6,266 bases of DNA from Gemmatimonadota bacterium (GCA_007127575.1 SKZC01000145.1:1-6266); one strand, 5' to 3'; counted from the first letter of the stretch, positions 1 through 6,082 are shown. Notes: generated by a model from the sequence alone, not told the origin. Numbers and translations are program-made.

Positions 1-252
1 CTCCAGCAGCTCCTCCCGGGCCTCGCGAATGACGGAGGAGAGGGACCGGAGGAGCTCTCCTCGTTCGGCGAAGGAGAGGCTCCGGAGAGCCGGCCCTCCC
101 CGACTCCGGGCATACTCCAGGGCGGACGCCGGATCTCCTCCGCCGGAGGCCAGGCGCGCCACCGGCTCCTCCGTGGACGGGTTGACCAACTCCACCGTGG
201 AAGCGGAATCCTCCACCCATTGTCCACACAGATAGCTTCGCAGAGTCTCCAT
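1..252 (-). CDS. Aldehyde dehydrogenase, PaaZ/BoxD-like (N-terminal part, cut by window edge)
   Basis: The minus strand is open from an ATG at 252 to the window edge, giving 84 codons of the N-terminus. An AGGAGG Shine-Dalgarno (262-267) sits 9 bases upstream, which fixes the start. The protein begins METLRSYLCGQWVED and continues through EYARSRGGPALRSLSFAER (about residues 47-65). This closely resembles the N-terminus of the aldehyde dehydrogenase half of PaaZ (ring-cleavage aldehyde oxidation in phenylacetate catabolism) and of BoxD (3,4-dehydroadipyl-CoA semialdehyde dehydrogenase in the benzoyl-CoA box pathway). Both oxidise a CoA-bound semialdehyde with NAD(P)+ in the cytoplasm. The catalytic Cys and Glu lie beyond the window, and so does any C-terminal hydratase domain, so PaaZ and BoxD cannot be told apart. 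Family assignment is from remembered similarity and is fairly secure; the exact substrate is not. Confidence 0.78.
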   Translation of the reverse strand, partial: METLRSYLCGQWVEDSASTVELVNPSTEEPVARLASGGGDPASALEYARSRGGPALRSLSFAERGELLRSLSSVIREAREELLE

Positions 253-297
253 CCTGCCCGACCTCCTCAGTCCGCCACTCGGTGTCCAGGCAGACGA

Positions 298-343
298 CCC
301 CATCCGGCGTGGAACCGCCCCCGAACCTCACCCCCGTGCCCCC
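298..343 (-). other. G-run cluster in the leader of the aldehyde dehydrogenase gene
   Basis: Read on the minus strand, this part of the 195-base gap between the regulator stop (448) and the aldehyde dehydrogenase start (252) has four runs of 4-5 G: 339-343, 331-335, 318-322 and 298-301. The gaps between them are 3, 8 and 16 bases. It would lie in the 5' leader if transcription starts upstream. The only AT-rich patch in the gap is about 371-402. On the minus strand it contains GATTAT (371-376), a possible -10 with no convincing -35. No terminator with a T-run was found after the regulator gene. Confidence 0.35.
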
Positions 344-447
344 TCCATGCCTACCGGCGACCGGGGGGCGATAATCTGGCGCAGCTTGCGAGGAGAATAA
401 AGGTGGGGCCGAAACGTTCCGGCGGCGATTTCGCGGGCGCCGTCCCG

Positions 448-1479
448 TCAGGGCCCGGCCTGGGGCCCAGGCGCTCCTGGAGGACGGATCACGATCTGCA
501 CCGCCTCCTCCCCTCCGAAGAGGACGGGAACCGCCGCCACGTCCACCGTAAGCTCTCCGCCCTCCGGGGAAGGGATGGGGATGGCTACCGGGCGAAAGGG
601 CACCTCCGACGGAATGGGAGGGGGCACCGCCCCGGGACGACTCCGAAGCTCCGGTGGGAGGACTCGGCGCCACGCGTCCTCTTCCAGAGTTCCGGTGGGG
701 TCGCCGGCCAACAGGCTCCGGGCAGCAGGGTTGGAGAAGAGCACCTCTCCTTCCCGTTGGATGACGATCCCATGGGGACATTGATCCACCACCTGCCCCA
801 GACTCTCCACCGTCTCTTCCAAGGACTCCTCGGCCTCCACCTCGTTCGTCACATCGGCGGCCACGGCGTAGATCCGTTCTCCAACAGCACGGCAGTTCCA
901 CGCCAGCCACCGGTAGCCGCCGTCGGCGTGTCGGAAGCGGCTCCGACGGGAAAGGGTTTCGCCCTCCGCTTCGACCGAGCGAGCTCGCAGCTCATCGGTA
1001 CAACAGGGATCGTCGGGGTGAACGAAGCTTCGCACGGGCTCCCGAACGAGCTCGTCCTCCTGGTACCCCAGCACCTCTCCCCAGGCCCCGTTCACCCGGA
1101 TCAGATGTCCGTCCGCCTCTATGGCGAAAAGCAGGGGAGAGAGCTCGAAGAAGAGCTGAAGGTCCGTCTCCACCCCCGACGGTGCCGGCCGGAAACGGTC
1201 CACCACGGACGCGATCTCCTGGAAGGCTTCCGACTCGGCGGAAGGGGGAATGGCAATGGCGGAACCCTCGCCCAGGAGAAGCCACTGAGGGTTGAGCGCA
1301 AAGGCCCGGGTCACCGCAGCGGCGTACTCCGCCGGAACCGTCCTCCCGTTCTCGTACCCGGAGACGGAGCCGTGGGACACCCGGTAGCCGCATCGCTCCT
1401 GGAGAGCCTGCGCGAAACCCCGGACGCTGAGGCCGCTTCGCTCCCGGATCTCCCTGAGCCTGTCGTGAATCGTAGACAC
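448..1479 (-). CDS. XRE-family HTH regulator with two PAS sensor domains
   Basis: This 343-residue soluble protein is a one-component sensor-regulator. Residues 4-70 form an XRE/Cro-C1 helix-turn-helix: RLREIRERSGLSVRGFAQAL, then SHGSVSGYENGRTVP, ending NPQWLLLGEG, a form common in phage-type repressors. PAS 1 spans about 106-215, with ADGHLIRVNGAWGEVLGY, a SFVHPDD motif and YRWLAWNCRAV (PAS_3-like). A short EAEESLEETVESLGQ linker leads to PAS 2 (about 226-332; GIVIQREGEVLFSNPAARSL). The tail is Pro/Gly-rich, and there is no membrane segment. GTG at 1479 was chosen as start because GGAGG (1487-1491) lies 7 bases upstream and the HTH begins at once; an in-frame extension to 1533 would run into the presumed promoter. 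It is divergent from the kinase genes and probably autoregulated through the site at 1521-1534. Cysteines 159, 160, 196 and 234 lie in the PAS region; their role is unknown. The PAS ligand cannot be read from the sequence. Confidence 0.88.
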   Translation of the reverse strand: MSTIHDRLREIRERSGLSVRGFAQALQERCGYRVSHGSVSGYENGRTVPAEYAAAVTRAFALNPQWLLLGEGSAIAIPPSAESEAFQEIASVVDRFRPAPSGVETDLQLFFELSPLLFAIEADGHLIRVNGAWGEVLGYQEDELVREPVRSFVHPDDPCCTDELRARSVEAEGETLSRRSRFRHADGGYRWLAWNCRAVGERIYAVAADVTNEVEAEESLEETVESLGQVVDQCPHGIVIQREGEVLFSNPAARSLLAGDPTGTLEEDAWRRVLPPELRSRPGAVPPPIPSEVPFRPVAIPIPSPEGGELTVDVAAVPVLFGGEEAVQIVIRPPGAPGPQAGP

Positions 1480-1492
1480 GCGCCTACCTCCC

Positions 1493-1520
1493 TTGACAAC
1501 TGGGCCCACCCGTCCATACC
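1493..1520 (+). promoter_or_regulatory. Weak candidate promoter for the kinase operon
   Basis: A perfect TTGACA -35 box (1493-1498) is followed after 16 bases by CATACC (1515-1520), which matches only three of six -10 positions. Transcription would start near 1527 and give a leader of about 155 bases before the kinase TTG start. The -35 box overlaps the region just upstream of the minus-strand Shine-Dalgarno, so the match may be chance. Confidence 0.25.
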
Positions 1521-1534
1521 CTTGTCCGGGCAAG
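1521..1534. promoter_or_regulatory. Near-palindromic operator candidate, CTTGYCCGGRCAAG
   Basis: The top strand reads CTTGTCCGGGCAAG, symmetric at 12 of 14 positions. A third CTTG-N-C half-site occurs at 1492-1497 (CTTGAC), 29 bases away. The site is flanked by the direct repeats GTCCATAC (1512-1519) and GTCTATAC (1534-1541). It spans the predicted start point of the minus-strand promoter, a usual place for an autorepressor of the XRE family. Binding by the adjacent XRE-PAS regulator is inferred, not shown. Confidence 0.4.
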
Positions 1535-1536
1535 TC

Positions 1537-1565
1537 TATACATCATCGAGCGTACTGCTATGCAA
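1537..1565 (-). promoter_or_regulatory. Candidate promoter of the XRE-PAS regulator
   Basis: On the minus strand TTGCAT (1560-1565) is followed after 17 bases by TGTATA (1537-1542); the overlapping hexamer TATAGA (1535-1540) would give a 19-base spacer. The predicted start is near 1530, about 50 bases upstream of the GTG start, and coincides with the 1521-1534 near-palindrome. The patch is AT-rich for this window, which supports the call. GC-rich bacteria often use divergent promoter sequences, so confidence is modest. Confidence 0.4.
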
Positions 1566-1584
1566 GCGGTCTGCTTACCCCTTC

Positions 1585-1601
1585 CGGCTCGAAAGGAGCC
1601 G
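1585..1601 (+). other. Leader hairpin upstream of the hybrid kinase
   Basis: CGGCTC (1585-1590) and GAGCCG (1596-1601) form a perfect 6-bp stem around a GAAAG loop. It lies about 80 bases before the TTG start of the hybrid kinase, inside the expected leader. No T-run follows, so it is not an intrinsic terminator. It may be an RNA structure that affects initiation, or chance in GC-rich DNA. Confidence 0.3.
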
Positions 1602-1681
1602 TTCCCCCGATAGATTTCGTTCCACTGTTTCCATTCCCGGCTCGGGTCCGGAACCCTGCTTCTCCGGCGCACAGGTCTGCG

Positions 1682-3625
1682 TTGACTACCATTCGACAGG
1701 TCTACGGGGCAGTCCGCACCGCGCTTTCCCAACTGCCCTTTCCGGTCTGGATCCTTCACCGGAACGCCGCCCGCACCCGATTCTTGAACCCGGCCTTCCA
1801 GAGCCATTGGCCGGAATCGTGGGAACGCCTCCGGCACGATCCCCGGGCCTTCCTGGAGTGGGTGCACCCGGACGACCGCCTGGACGTCCTTTGGATGGTG
1901 GAGGACGATGAGGATGGGGGCGCCGAGTGCACCTTCCGAGCCCGAGCCAGCGGAAGCGGATACCGTACCCACACGGGCCGGTCCCTTCCCCTCTCGGTGA
2001 GGGGAGAGGTGCCCAGCCGGTACCGACTCCTCCTCATCATGCCGGGGGACCGACCCGGGAATGAGCCGGCACCGGGAGGCCCCGGATGCGCCCAGGTGCT
2101 GGAGTCCCTCCCGGTGCCCCTGACCCTCACCGATCTCGAGGGACGGATCCTGGTCTGGAATGAGTCGGCCACGACCCTCTTCGGCTGGGAAGCGGGGGAG
2201 GTGCTGGGGCGGAGGCTGGACGCCTTCATTCAGTCCCTTCCGAAGGATCCGGATGCCTTGGACCCGGGGCCGGAACGCCCGGGCTTCGGGGAGGAGTGGA
2301 CGGGCCGGGCCCGATGTCAGGGGCGTTCAGGCCGGGAGTTCATGGCCACCGTGTGCACACGCCCCATCCCAAGGGAGGATGGTGCGCCCGGGGTCACATC
2401 CGTCCTCTTCACCGATCCCGGTCCTCCCGAACCGCTGGAAGACCCACCCTCTCCCGCCGTGACCTTCGATGCCTTGGGCCGGATCGCAGGCGGGCTCGTC
2501 CACGACCTGAACAACCTCTTCACGGCCATCCAGGGACACTTGGAGTTGGCCACCACGGAGGGAGGGCACTACGGCTCCTCCGAGCTGGAAACCATTCGCG
2601 AGGCGGTGGATAAGGGGATGTCCATGACCCGCCCCGTTCTGGCCGCCTTGGGACGCCGGAAGGGGGAGATCACCACCATCCCGGTGAACCCTGCGATCCA
2701 GGGGGTCACCCGGATGTTCCTCCCCCTTCTGGGTACCGACGTCCGACTCAGCACCGACCTGGAGCCGGGAGGCCCGGCGGTGCGGCTGGCTCCGGGCGAG
2801 CTGGAGCAGTTGGTCATGAACCTGCTCCTGAACGCGAAGCACGCCGTTGCCGGAGGTGGCCGGATCCGGGTGACGTCGAGGACGCTCTCCAGGACCGAAC
2901 CCGACGGGGACGGGGAGGACGCCGAGCCTTCCTCATGGGTGGAGATCCAGGTGGAGGACGACGGCGTGGGGATGGACCAAGCCACCCTGCAACGGCTCTT
3001 CGAGCCCCACTTCACCACCCGTGCCGGCCGGGGCGGGACCGGCTTGGGCTTGGCGACGGTACAACGCATCGTCTCGGAGCGCGGAGGCCGCATTCTGGTG
3101 GAGAGCGCCCCGGGAATGGGCTCTCGTTTCCGGATCCGTCTTCCCGCATCCACGCCGGTGCTCGAGGAGCCGCACCCCAAGGATTCGGTTTCCCCCTTCC
3201 CTCCGGACGACGAGGCCGACGGCCCAGAAAAGCCGTACGTACTCGTGGCCGAGGACGACGAGGCGGTCCGGACCGTGATCCACCGGGTCCTGGAGGGCGA
3301 GGGATTCCATGTGGTGTCCGTAGGGGACGGGGATGGAGCGCAGGCCCTCCTTGAGGAGGCCCCCCTCCCCTTCCATATCGTCATCTGCGACCTGGTGATG
3401 CCGGGCGTCTCGGGCCCCGAGCTCCTGAACGAGGTGCGGGAAGGGGTGCCCGAGGCTCGGCTCATCGTGATCTCGGGGCTCTCCGCGGAGGAAGTGACCC
3501 GCCGGTTGCCTTCGCACCTTTATGCGGACGCGGTCCTGGAAAAACCCTTCTCCCCCAGAGAACTCGCCGAGACGGTTCGAAGGGTCCTTCCGGCTGCCGA
3601 CCCGTCTCACGGGCGGAGCTCGTGA
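1682..3625 (+). CDS. Soluble hybrid histidine kinase (PAS-PAS-HisKA-HATPase-REC)
   Basis: The predicted protein has 647 residues. PAS 1 is about 14-105 (FLEWVHPDDRLDV) and PAS 2 about 136-244 (LTLTDLEGRILVWNESATTL). The HisKA H-box is AGGLVHDLNNLFTAI, with phospho-acceptor His274. The HATPase carries all usual boxes: N-box MNLLLNAKHA (Asn384), G1 DDGVGMD (426-432), F-box LFEPHFTT (440-447) and G2 GRGGTGLGL (449-457). A receiver follows at 519-637 with acidic pair Asp525/Asp526, phospho-acceptor Asp570 (CDLVMPG), Ser598 and Lys621 (EKPF). All phosphotransfer residues are present, so it should be active. No membrane segment is seen, so it should sense in the cytoplasm. TTG at 1682 was chosen because it directly precedes PAS 1 and leaves a 202-base divergent control region; only a weak AGGT (1673-1676) lies upstream. 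The frame stays open back to a TTG at 1493, but the extra residues have no domain character. It is translationally coupled to the next kinase. No HPt domain is present. Confidence 0.87.
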   Translation: MTTIRQVYGAVRTALSQLPFPVWILHRNAARTRFLNPAFQSHWPESWERLRHDPRAFLEWVHPDDRLDVLWMVEDDEDGGAECTFRARASGSGYRTHTGRSLPLSVRGEVPSRYRLLLIMPGDRPGNEPAPGGPGCAQVLESLPVPLTLTDLEGRILVWNESATTLFGWEAGEVLGRRLDAFIQSLPKDPDALDPGPERPGFGEEWTGRARCQGRSGREFMATVCTRPIPREDGAPGVTSVLFTDPGPPEPLEDPPSPAVTFDALGRIAGGLVHDLNNLFTAIQGHLELATTEGGHYGSSELETIREAVDKGMSMTRPVLAALGRRKGEITTIPVNPAIQGVTRMFLPLLGTDVRLSTDLEPGGPAVRLAPGELEQLVMNLLLNAKHAVAGGGRIRVTSRTLSRTEPDGDGEDAEPSSWVEIQVEDDGVGMDQATLQRLFEPHFTTRAGRGGTGLGLATVQRIVSERGGRILVESAPGMGSRFRIRLPASTPVLEEPHPKDSVSPFPPDDEADGPEKPYVLVAEDDEAVRTVIHRVLEGEGFHVVSVGDGDGAQALLEEAPLPFHIVICDLVMPGVSGPELLNEVREGVPEARLIVISGLSAEEVTRRLPSHLYADAVLEKPFSPRELAETVRRVLPAADPSHGRSS

Positions 3626-5124
3626 CGGAATCGGACCTTCTGGAACGGGAGGACGCCGGATCCGAGGCGAGATTCGAAGCCTTTTTCAGGCACTTGCCAG
3701 TGGCACTGTACCGGACGAGTCCCACGGGAGTCCTGGTGGACGTCAACCGGAAGTTCGTGGACGTTCTGGGCTTTGCCAGTCGGGAGGAGGCCCTGGGGCG
3801 CGACGTCCGGGATCTCTACCGGCGACCCAACGATCCACACCGCCTCCGGACCCTCCTGGCCCGAACCGGCACGGTGGACGACTTCCCGGCGGAGTTGAGG
3901 CGAAAGGATGGAACCCCCATCCAGGCTCGCCTTTCCGTCCGAGAAGGACGGGACGAGGATGATGAGCTCCAACACTACGACGGGGCGTTGGTGGATGTCA
4001 CCGCCCAGGTGGAGGCTGAGGAGCGGCTTCGAACACTGGTGGAGGCGGCCCCCGACGGGATCCTCACCCTCTCAGACGACCACAAGATCGACTCCGTGAA
4101 CCGGCGCACCGCCGAGCTCTTCGGATACGGGGAGGAGGAGCTGACCGGCTGCCCCCTGGAGCTCCTCCTTCCTCCCGGCACCGGCCCGCACCACCGGGAG
4201 CACGTGGACGCGTTCTCGGAGGCGGACCAGGGGACCCGCACCATGGCGGAGCGCCGGCCCGTCCGGGGGGTGAGGAAGGACGGGACCGAGTTCCCCCTGG
4301 AGGTGACCATCTCCAGAACCATTCGCTCCGGACGCCCCCTGTTCATCGCCTTCATCCGGGATCTGAGCCGACGCCTGGCCTGGGAGGAGCGGATCGCCTC
4401 CATGAAGAGAGCCAGCGCCTTGCAGACCCTGGCCGGCGGGCTGGCCCACCACCTGAACAACCTCCTCACCGTGGTGAAGGGAGAGGCGGAGATCCTCCAT
4501 CAGATGCAGGGAGAGCATCCCGAGGTCCGGGAGGGTGGCCAGGCCATTCTGGCCGCCGCCCACCAGGCCGCCCAGATCACCCATCAGATCCTCTCCTTCG
4601 CCGGAGCCCGCGTCCACCGACGAGAGCTCGTGGAGCTGGGGGAGTGGCTCCGGGAGGTGGAGGAGGGGCTGAAGGCCGAGGTCCCGCCCCGAGTGGAGCT
4701 CAGGGTCGTGCCCCCGCCTGATCCGCTATACGTGACTCTGGATCGGGCTGGGCTTTCCGATGTACTGGCGGGATTGGTGGAAAACGCCGTGGACGCCATC
4801 CCCGATGGGGGAACGGTGGTGGTGGAGGGGACCGCAGCCGTTCAGGGGGAGGAGGACGGAGGACGGCGGTATGCCTCCATCACAGTGACGGACACCGGAT
4901 CGGGAATGCCTCCCGACGTCCTCTCCCGGGCCTTCGAACCGTTTTACACCACCAAGGAGCTGCGCCAGGCCCCGGGACTGGGACTGGCCGCCGCCCGAGG
5001 CTTCATCACCCAACTGGGCGGCACGCTAGAGCTGGAGAGCCAGGAGGGGGAGGGCACCACCGTGCGGATCCTCCTGCCGCTGAGCGAACCACCGGATGAC
5101 GGGTCCGGCACCGCACCGTCCTGA
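3622..5124 (+). CDS. Soluble PAS-PAS histidine kinase with atypical H and G2 boxes
   Basis: The protein has 500 residues and no membrane segment. PAS 1 is about 17-130 (VALYRTSPTGVLVDVNRKFV) and PAS 2 about 137-250 (ILTLSDDHKIDSVNRRTAEL, closing with FIRDLSRRLAWEERI). In the HisKA H-box, AGGLAHHLNNLLTVV, phospho-acceptor His276 is followed by His277 where Asp or Glu is usual. The HATPase has N-box LVENAVDAI (Asn388), G1 VTDTGSGMP, F-box AFEPFYTTKE, and a G2 reading APGLGL (450-455) instead of GTGLGL. It lacks a receiver. The GTG start shares four bases (GTGA) with the stop of the hybrid kinase; GGAG at 3615-3618 is only 3 bases away, so translation probably depends on coupling. Its likely role is to phosphorylate, or dimerise with and modulate, a partner such as the hybrid kinase receiver; this is inference. 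Reduced catalytic activity is possible but not demonstrated. Confidence 0.87.
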   Translation: MTESDLLEREDAGSEARFEAFFRHLPVALYRTSPTGVLVDVNRKFVDVLGFASREEALGRDVRDLYRRPNDPHRLRTLLARTGTVDDFPAELRRKDGTPIQARLSVREGRDEDDELQHYDGALVDVTAQVEAEERLRTLVEAAPDGILTLSDDHKIDSVNRRTAELFGYGEEELTGCPLELLLPPGTGPHHREHVDAFSEADQGTRTMAERRPVRGVRKDGTEFPLEVTISRTIRSGRPLFIAFIRDLSRRLAWEERIASMKRASALQTLAGGLAHHLNNLLTVVKGEAEILHQMQGEHPEVREGGQAILAAAHQAAQITHQILSFAGARVHRRELVELGEWLREVEEGLKAEVPPRVELRVVPPPDPLYVTLDRAGLSDVLAGLVENAVDAIPDGGTVVVEGTAAVQGEEDGGRRYASITVTDTGSGMPPDVLSRAFEPFYTTKELRQAPGLGLAAARGFITQLGGTLELESQEGEGTTVRILLPLSEPPDDGSGTAPS

Positions 5125-5130
5125 GTTTTT
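5098..5130 (+). terminator. Weak terminator candidate at the end of the kinase operon
   Basis: GACGG (5098-5102) can pair with CCGTC (5116-5120) around a 13-base loop. A run of five T (5126-5130) starts 5 bases after the stem. The stem overlaps the last codons and stop region of the second kinase. The short stem and the offset of the T-run make this marginal, but it is the only T-run near an operon end in the window. Confidence 0.25.
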
Positions 5131-5245
5131 CCTCCCCGGGCCGACCCCCCTTGCCCCTTGCCGTGCCCGGTTCTCGAGACGCATCGTGTGGCTGTTCCTG
5201 CCGCCTCCCGCCTCTTCCGTTCCACGAACGACCCGGAGCCGGAAC

Positions 5246-6043
5246 ATGCCTACCTCCCGTTCTGCCGTCCTCGCTCTGCTGACGACCCTGGCCTCCCTGG
5301 CGTGGGGGGCTCCTACATCCCTGGTCGCTCAGGGGTCGGCGCTCCCTTCCTCCGGGGCGGTGTCGACGCCGGATGCCAGCGAGCCGCCGGGTACCTTCTC
5401 CATCGTGGGATACGACCCGGAAACTGGAGAAGTGGGGGTGGCGGTTCAGTCCCGGGTGTTCTCGGTGGGGAACGGGGTGATGTGGGGTGAGGCCGGTGTG
5501 GGAGTGGTGGCCACCCAGGCGTGGGTCGACGTGAGCTACGGCCCCCGGGGACTCGAGCTCCTGCGGGAAGGGCTACCCCCTCAGGAGGTGGTGGACCGGG
5601 TTCTGGACGAGGACCCGGACCCCCTCCCTGAAACGTGGCCCAAGGCCGGCCGCCAGTTCTCCGTCATGGACGCCCAGGGGAGGGTGGCCACCTGGACGGG
5701 CCCCATGGCCAGCGATTGGGCGGGGCACCGGACGGCGGAACACGTCTCCGCTCAGGGCAACATTCTGGCGGGTCCCGAAGTGGTGGAGGCCATGGTCGAG
5801 GCCTTCCAGGACACTTCCGGTCACCTCTCCTTTCGTCTCCTGGCCGCCCTGGAGGCGGGCCAGGCCCAGGGAGGCGACACCCGGGGAAAGCAGTCCGCCG
5901 CAATGCTCATCGTCCAGGAGGGTGGCGGGGTCTGGCTGAATAACGATGTAGTGCTCCGGCTCCAGGTTGACGACGATCCGGCACCCATCACGGAGCTCCG
6001 CCGCCTGGTGGAGTTGGCGGCAGAGCAACGGGAAGGGCGGTAG
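5246..6043 (+). CDS. Exported DUF1028 protein (Ntn-hydrolase superfamily)
   Basis: The protein has 265 residues. ATG 5246 was chosen because GGAG (5235-5238) lies 7 bases upstream and a signal peptide follows at once: a short basic N-region, the hydrophobic stretch VLALLTTLASLAWG, and a likely cleavage near residue 28 (SLVA before QG). An upstream in-frame ATG (5096) lies inside the kinase gene and has no signal-peptide logic. Residues 50-260 match DUF1028 (Pfam PF06267, COG3342): TFSIVGYDPETGEVGVAVQS, WGEAGVGVVATQAW, YGPRGLELLREGL, GRVATWTG, AGHRT, SAQGNILAGPEVVEAMVEAF, LLAALEAGQAQGGDTRGKQS and a closing VDDDPAPITELRRL. The biochemical function of the family is not established; it is placed in the Ntn-hydrolase superfamily by fold. 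Most members I recall begin with Met-Thr-Phe-Ser, so the equivalent Thr50 here is internal, after Gly49. The protein is probably periplasmic or secreted. No functional link to the kinases is evident. Confidence 0.9.
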   Translation: MPTSRSAVLALLTTLASLAWGAPTSLVAQGSALPSSGAVSTPDASEPPGTFSIVGYDPETGEVGVAVQSRVFSVGNGVMWGEAGVGVVATQAWVDVSYGPRGLELLREGLPPQEVVDRVLDEDPDPLPETWPKAGRQFSVMDAQGRVATWTGPMASDWAGHRTAEHVSAQGNILAGPEVVEAMVEAFQDTSGHLSFRLLAALEAGQAQGGDTRGKQSAAMLIVQEGGGVWLNNDVVLRLQVDDDPAPITELRRLVELAAEQREGR

Positions 6044-6057
6044 TACCACCGCCCTTC
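6032..6057 (+). terminator. Strong hairpin overlapping the DUF1028 stop codon
   Basis: GAAGGGCGGT (6032-6041) and ACCGCCCTTC (6048-6057) form a perfect 10-bp stem around AGTACC. The TAG stop (6041-6043) lies at the stem-loop junction. No T-run follows, so classical intrinsic termination is uncertain; a 3'-end stabiliser or a factor-assisted terminator fits as well. Confidence 0.45.
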
Positions 6058-6082
6058 AGAGAGGCCACCCCGGAACCTGGAA

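Noticed and set aside
1493..1681. N-terminal extension of the hybrid kinase to a TTG at 1493.
   Set aside because: The extra 63 residues have no domain character and would cover the presumed divergent promoter and operator region. TTG 1682 sits directly before PAS 1.
220..1911. A 563-codon open frame on the plus strand across the regulator gene and the divergent region.
   Set aside because: It is antisense to the XRE-PAS gene, shows no recognisable domain, has Pro/Arg/Gly-rich composition typical of GC-rich shadow frames, and would overlap the start of the aldehyde dehydrogenase gene and the hybrid kinase.
2569..3465. A 298-codon minus-strand frame inside the hybrid kinase gene.
   Set aside because: It lies opposite complete HisKA, HATPase and receiver motifs, is Ser/Arg/Pro-rich, and shows no family signature. 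It is a composition artefact.
5096..5245. Extension of the DUF1028 gene to an ATG at 5096.
   Set aside because: It would overlap the end of the second kinase and bury the signal peptide in the interior. ATG 5246 has a well-placed GGAG and an immediate signal sequence.
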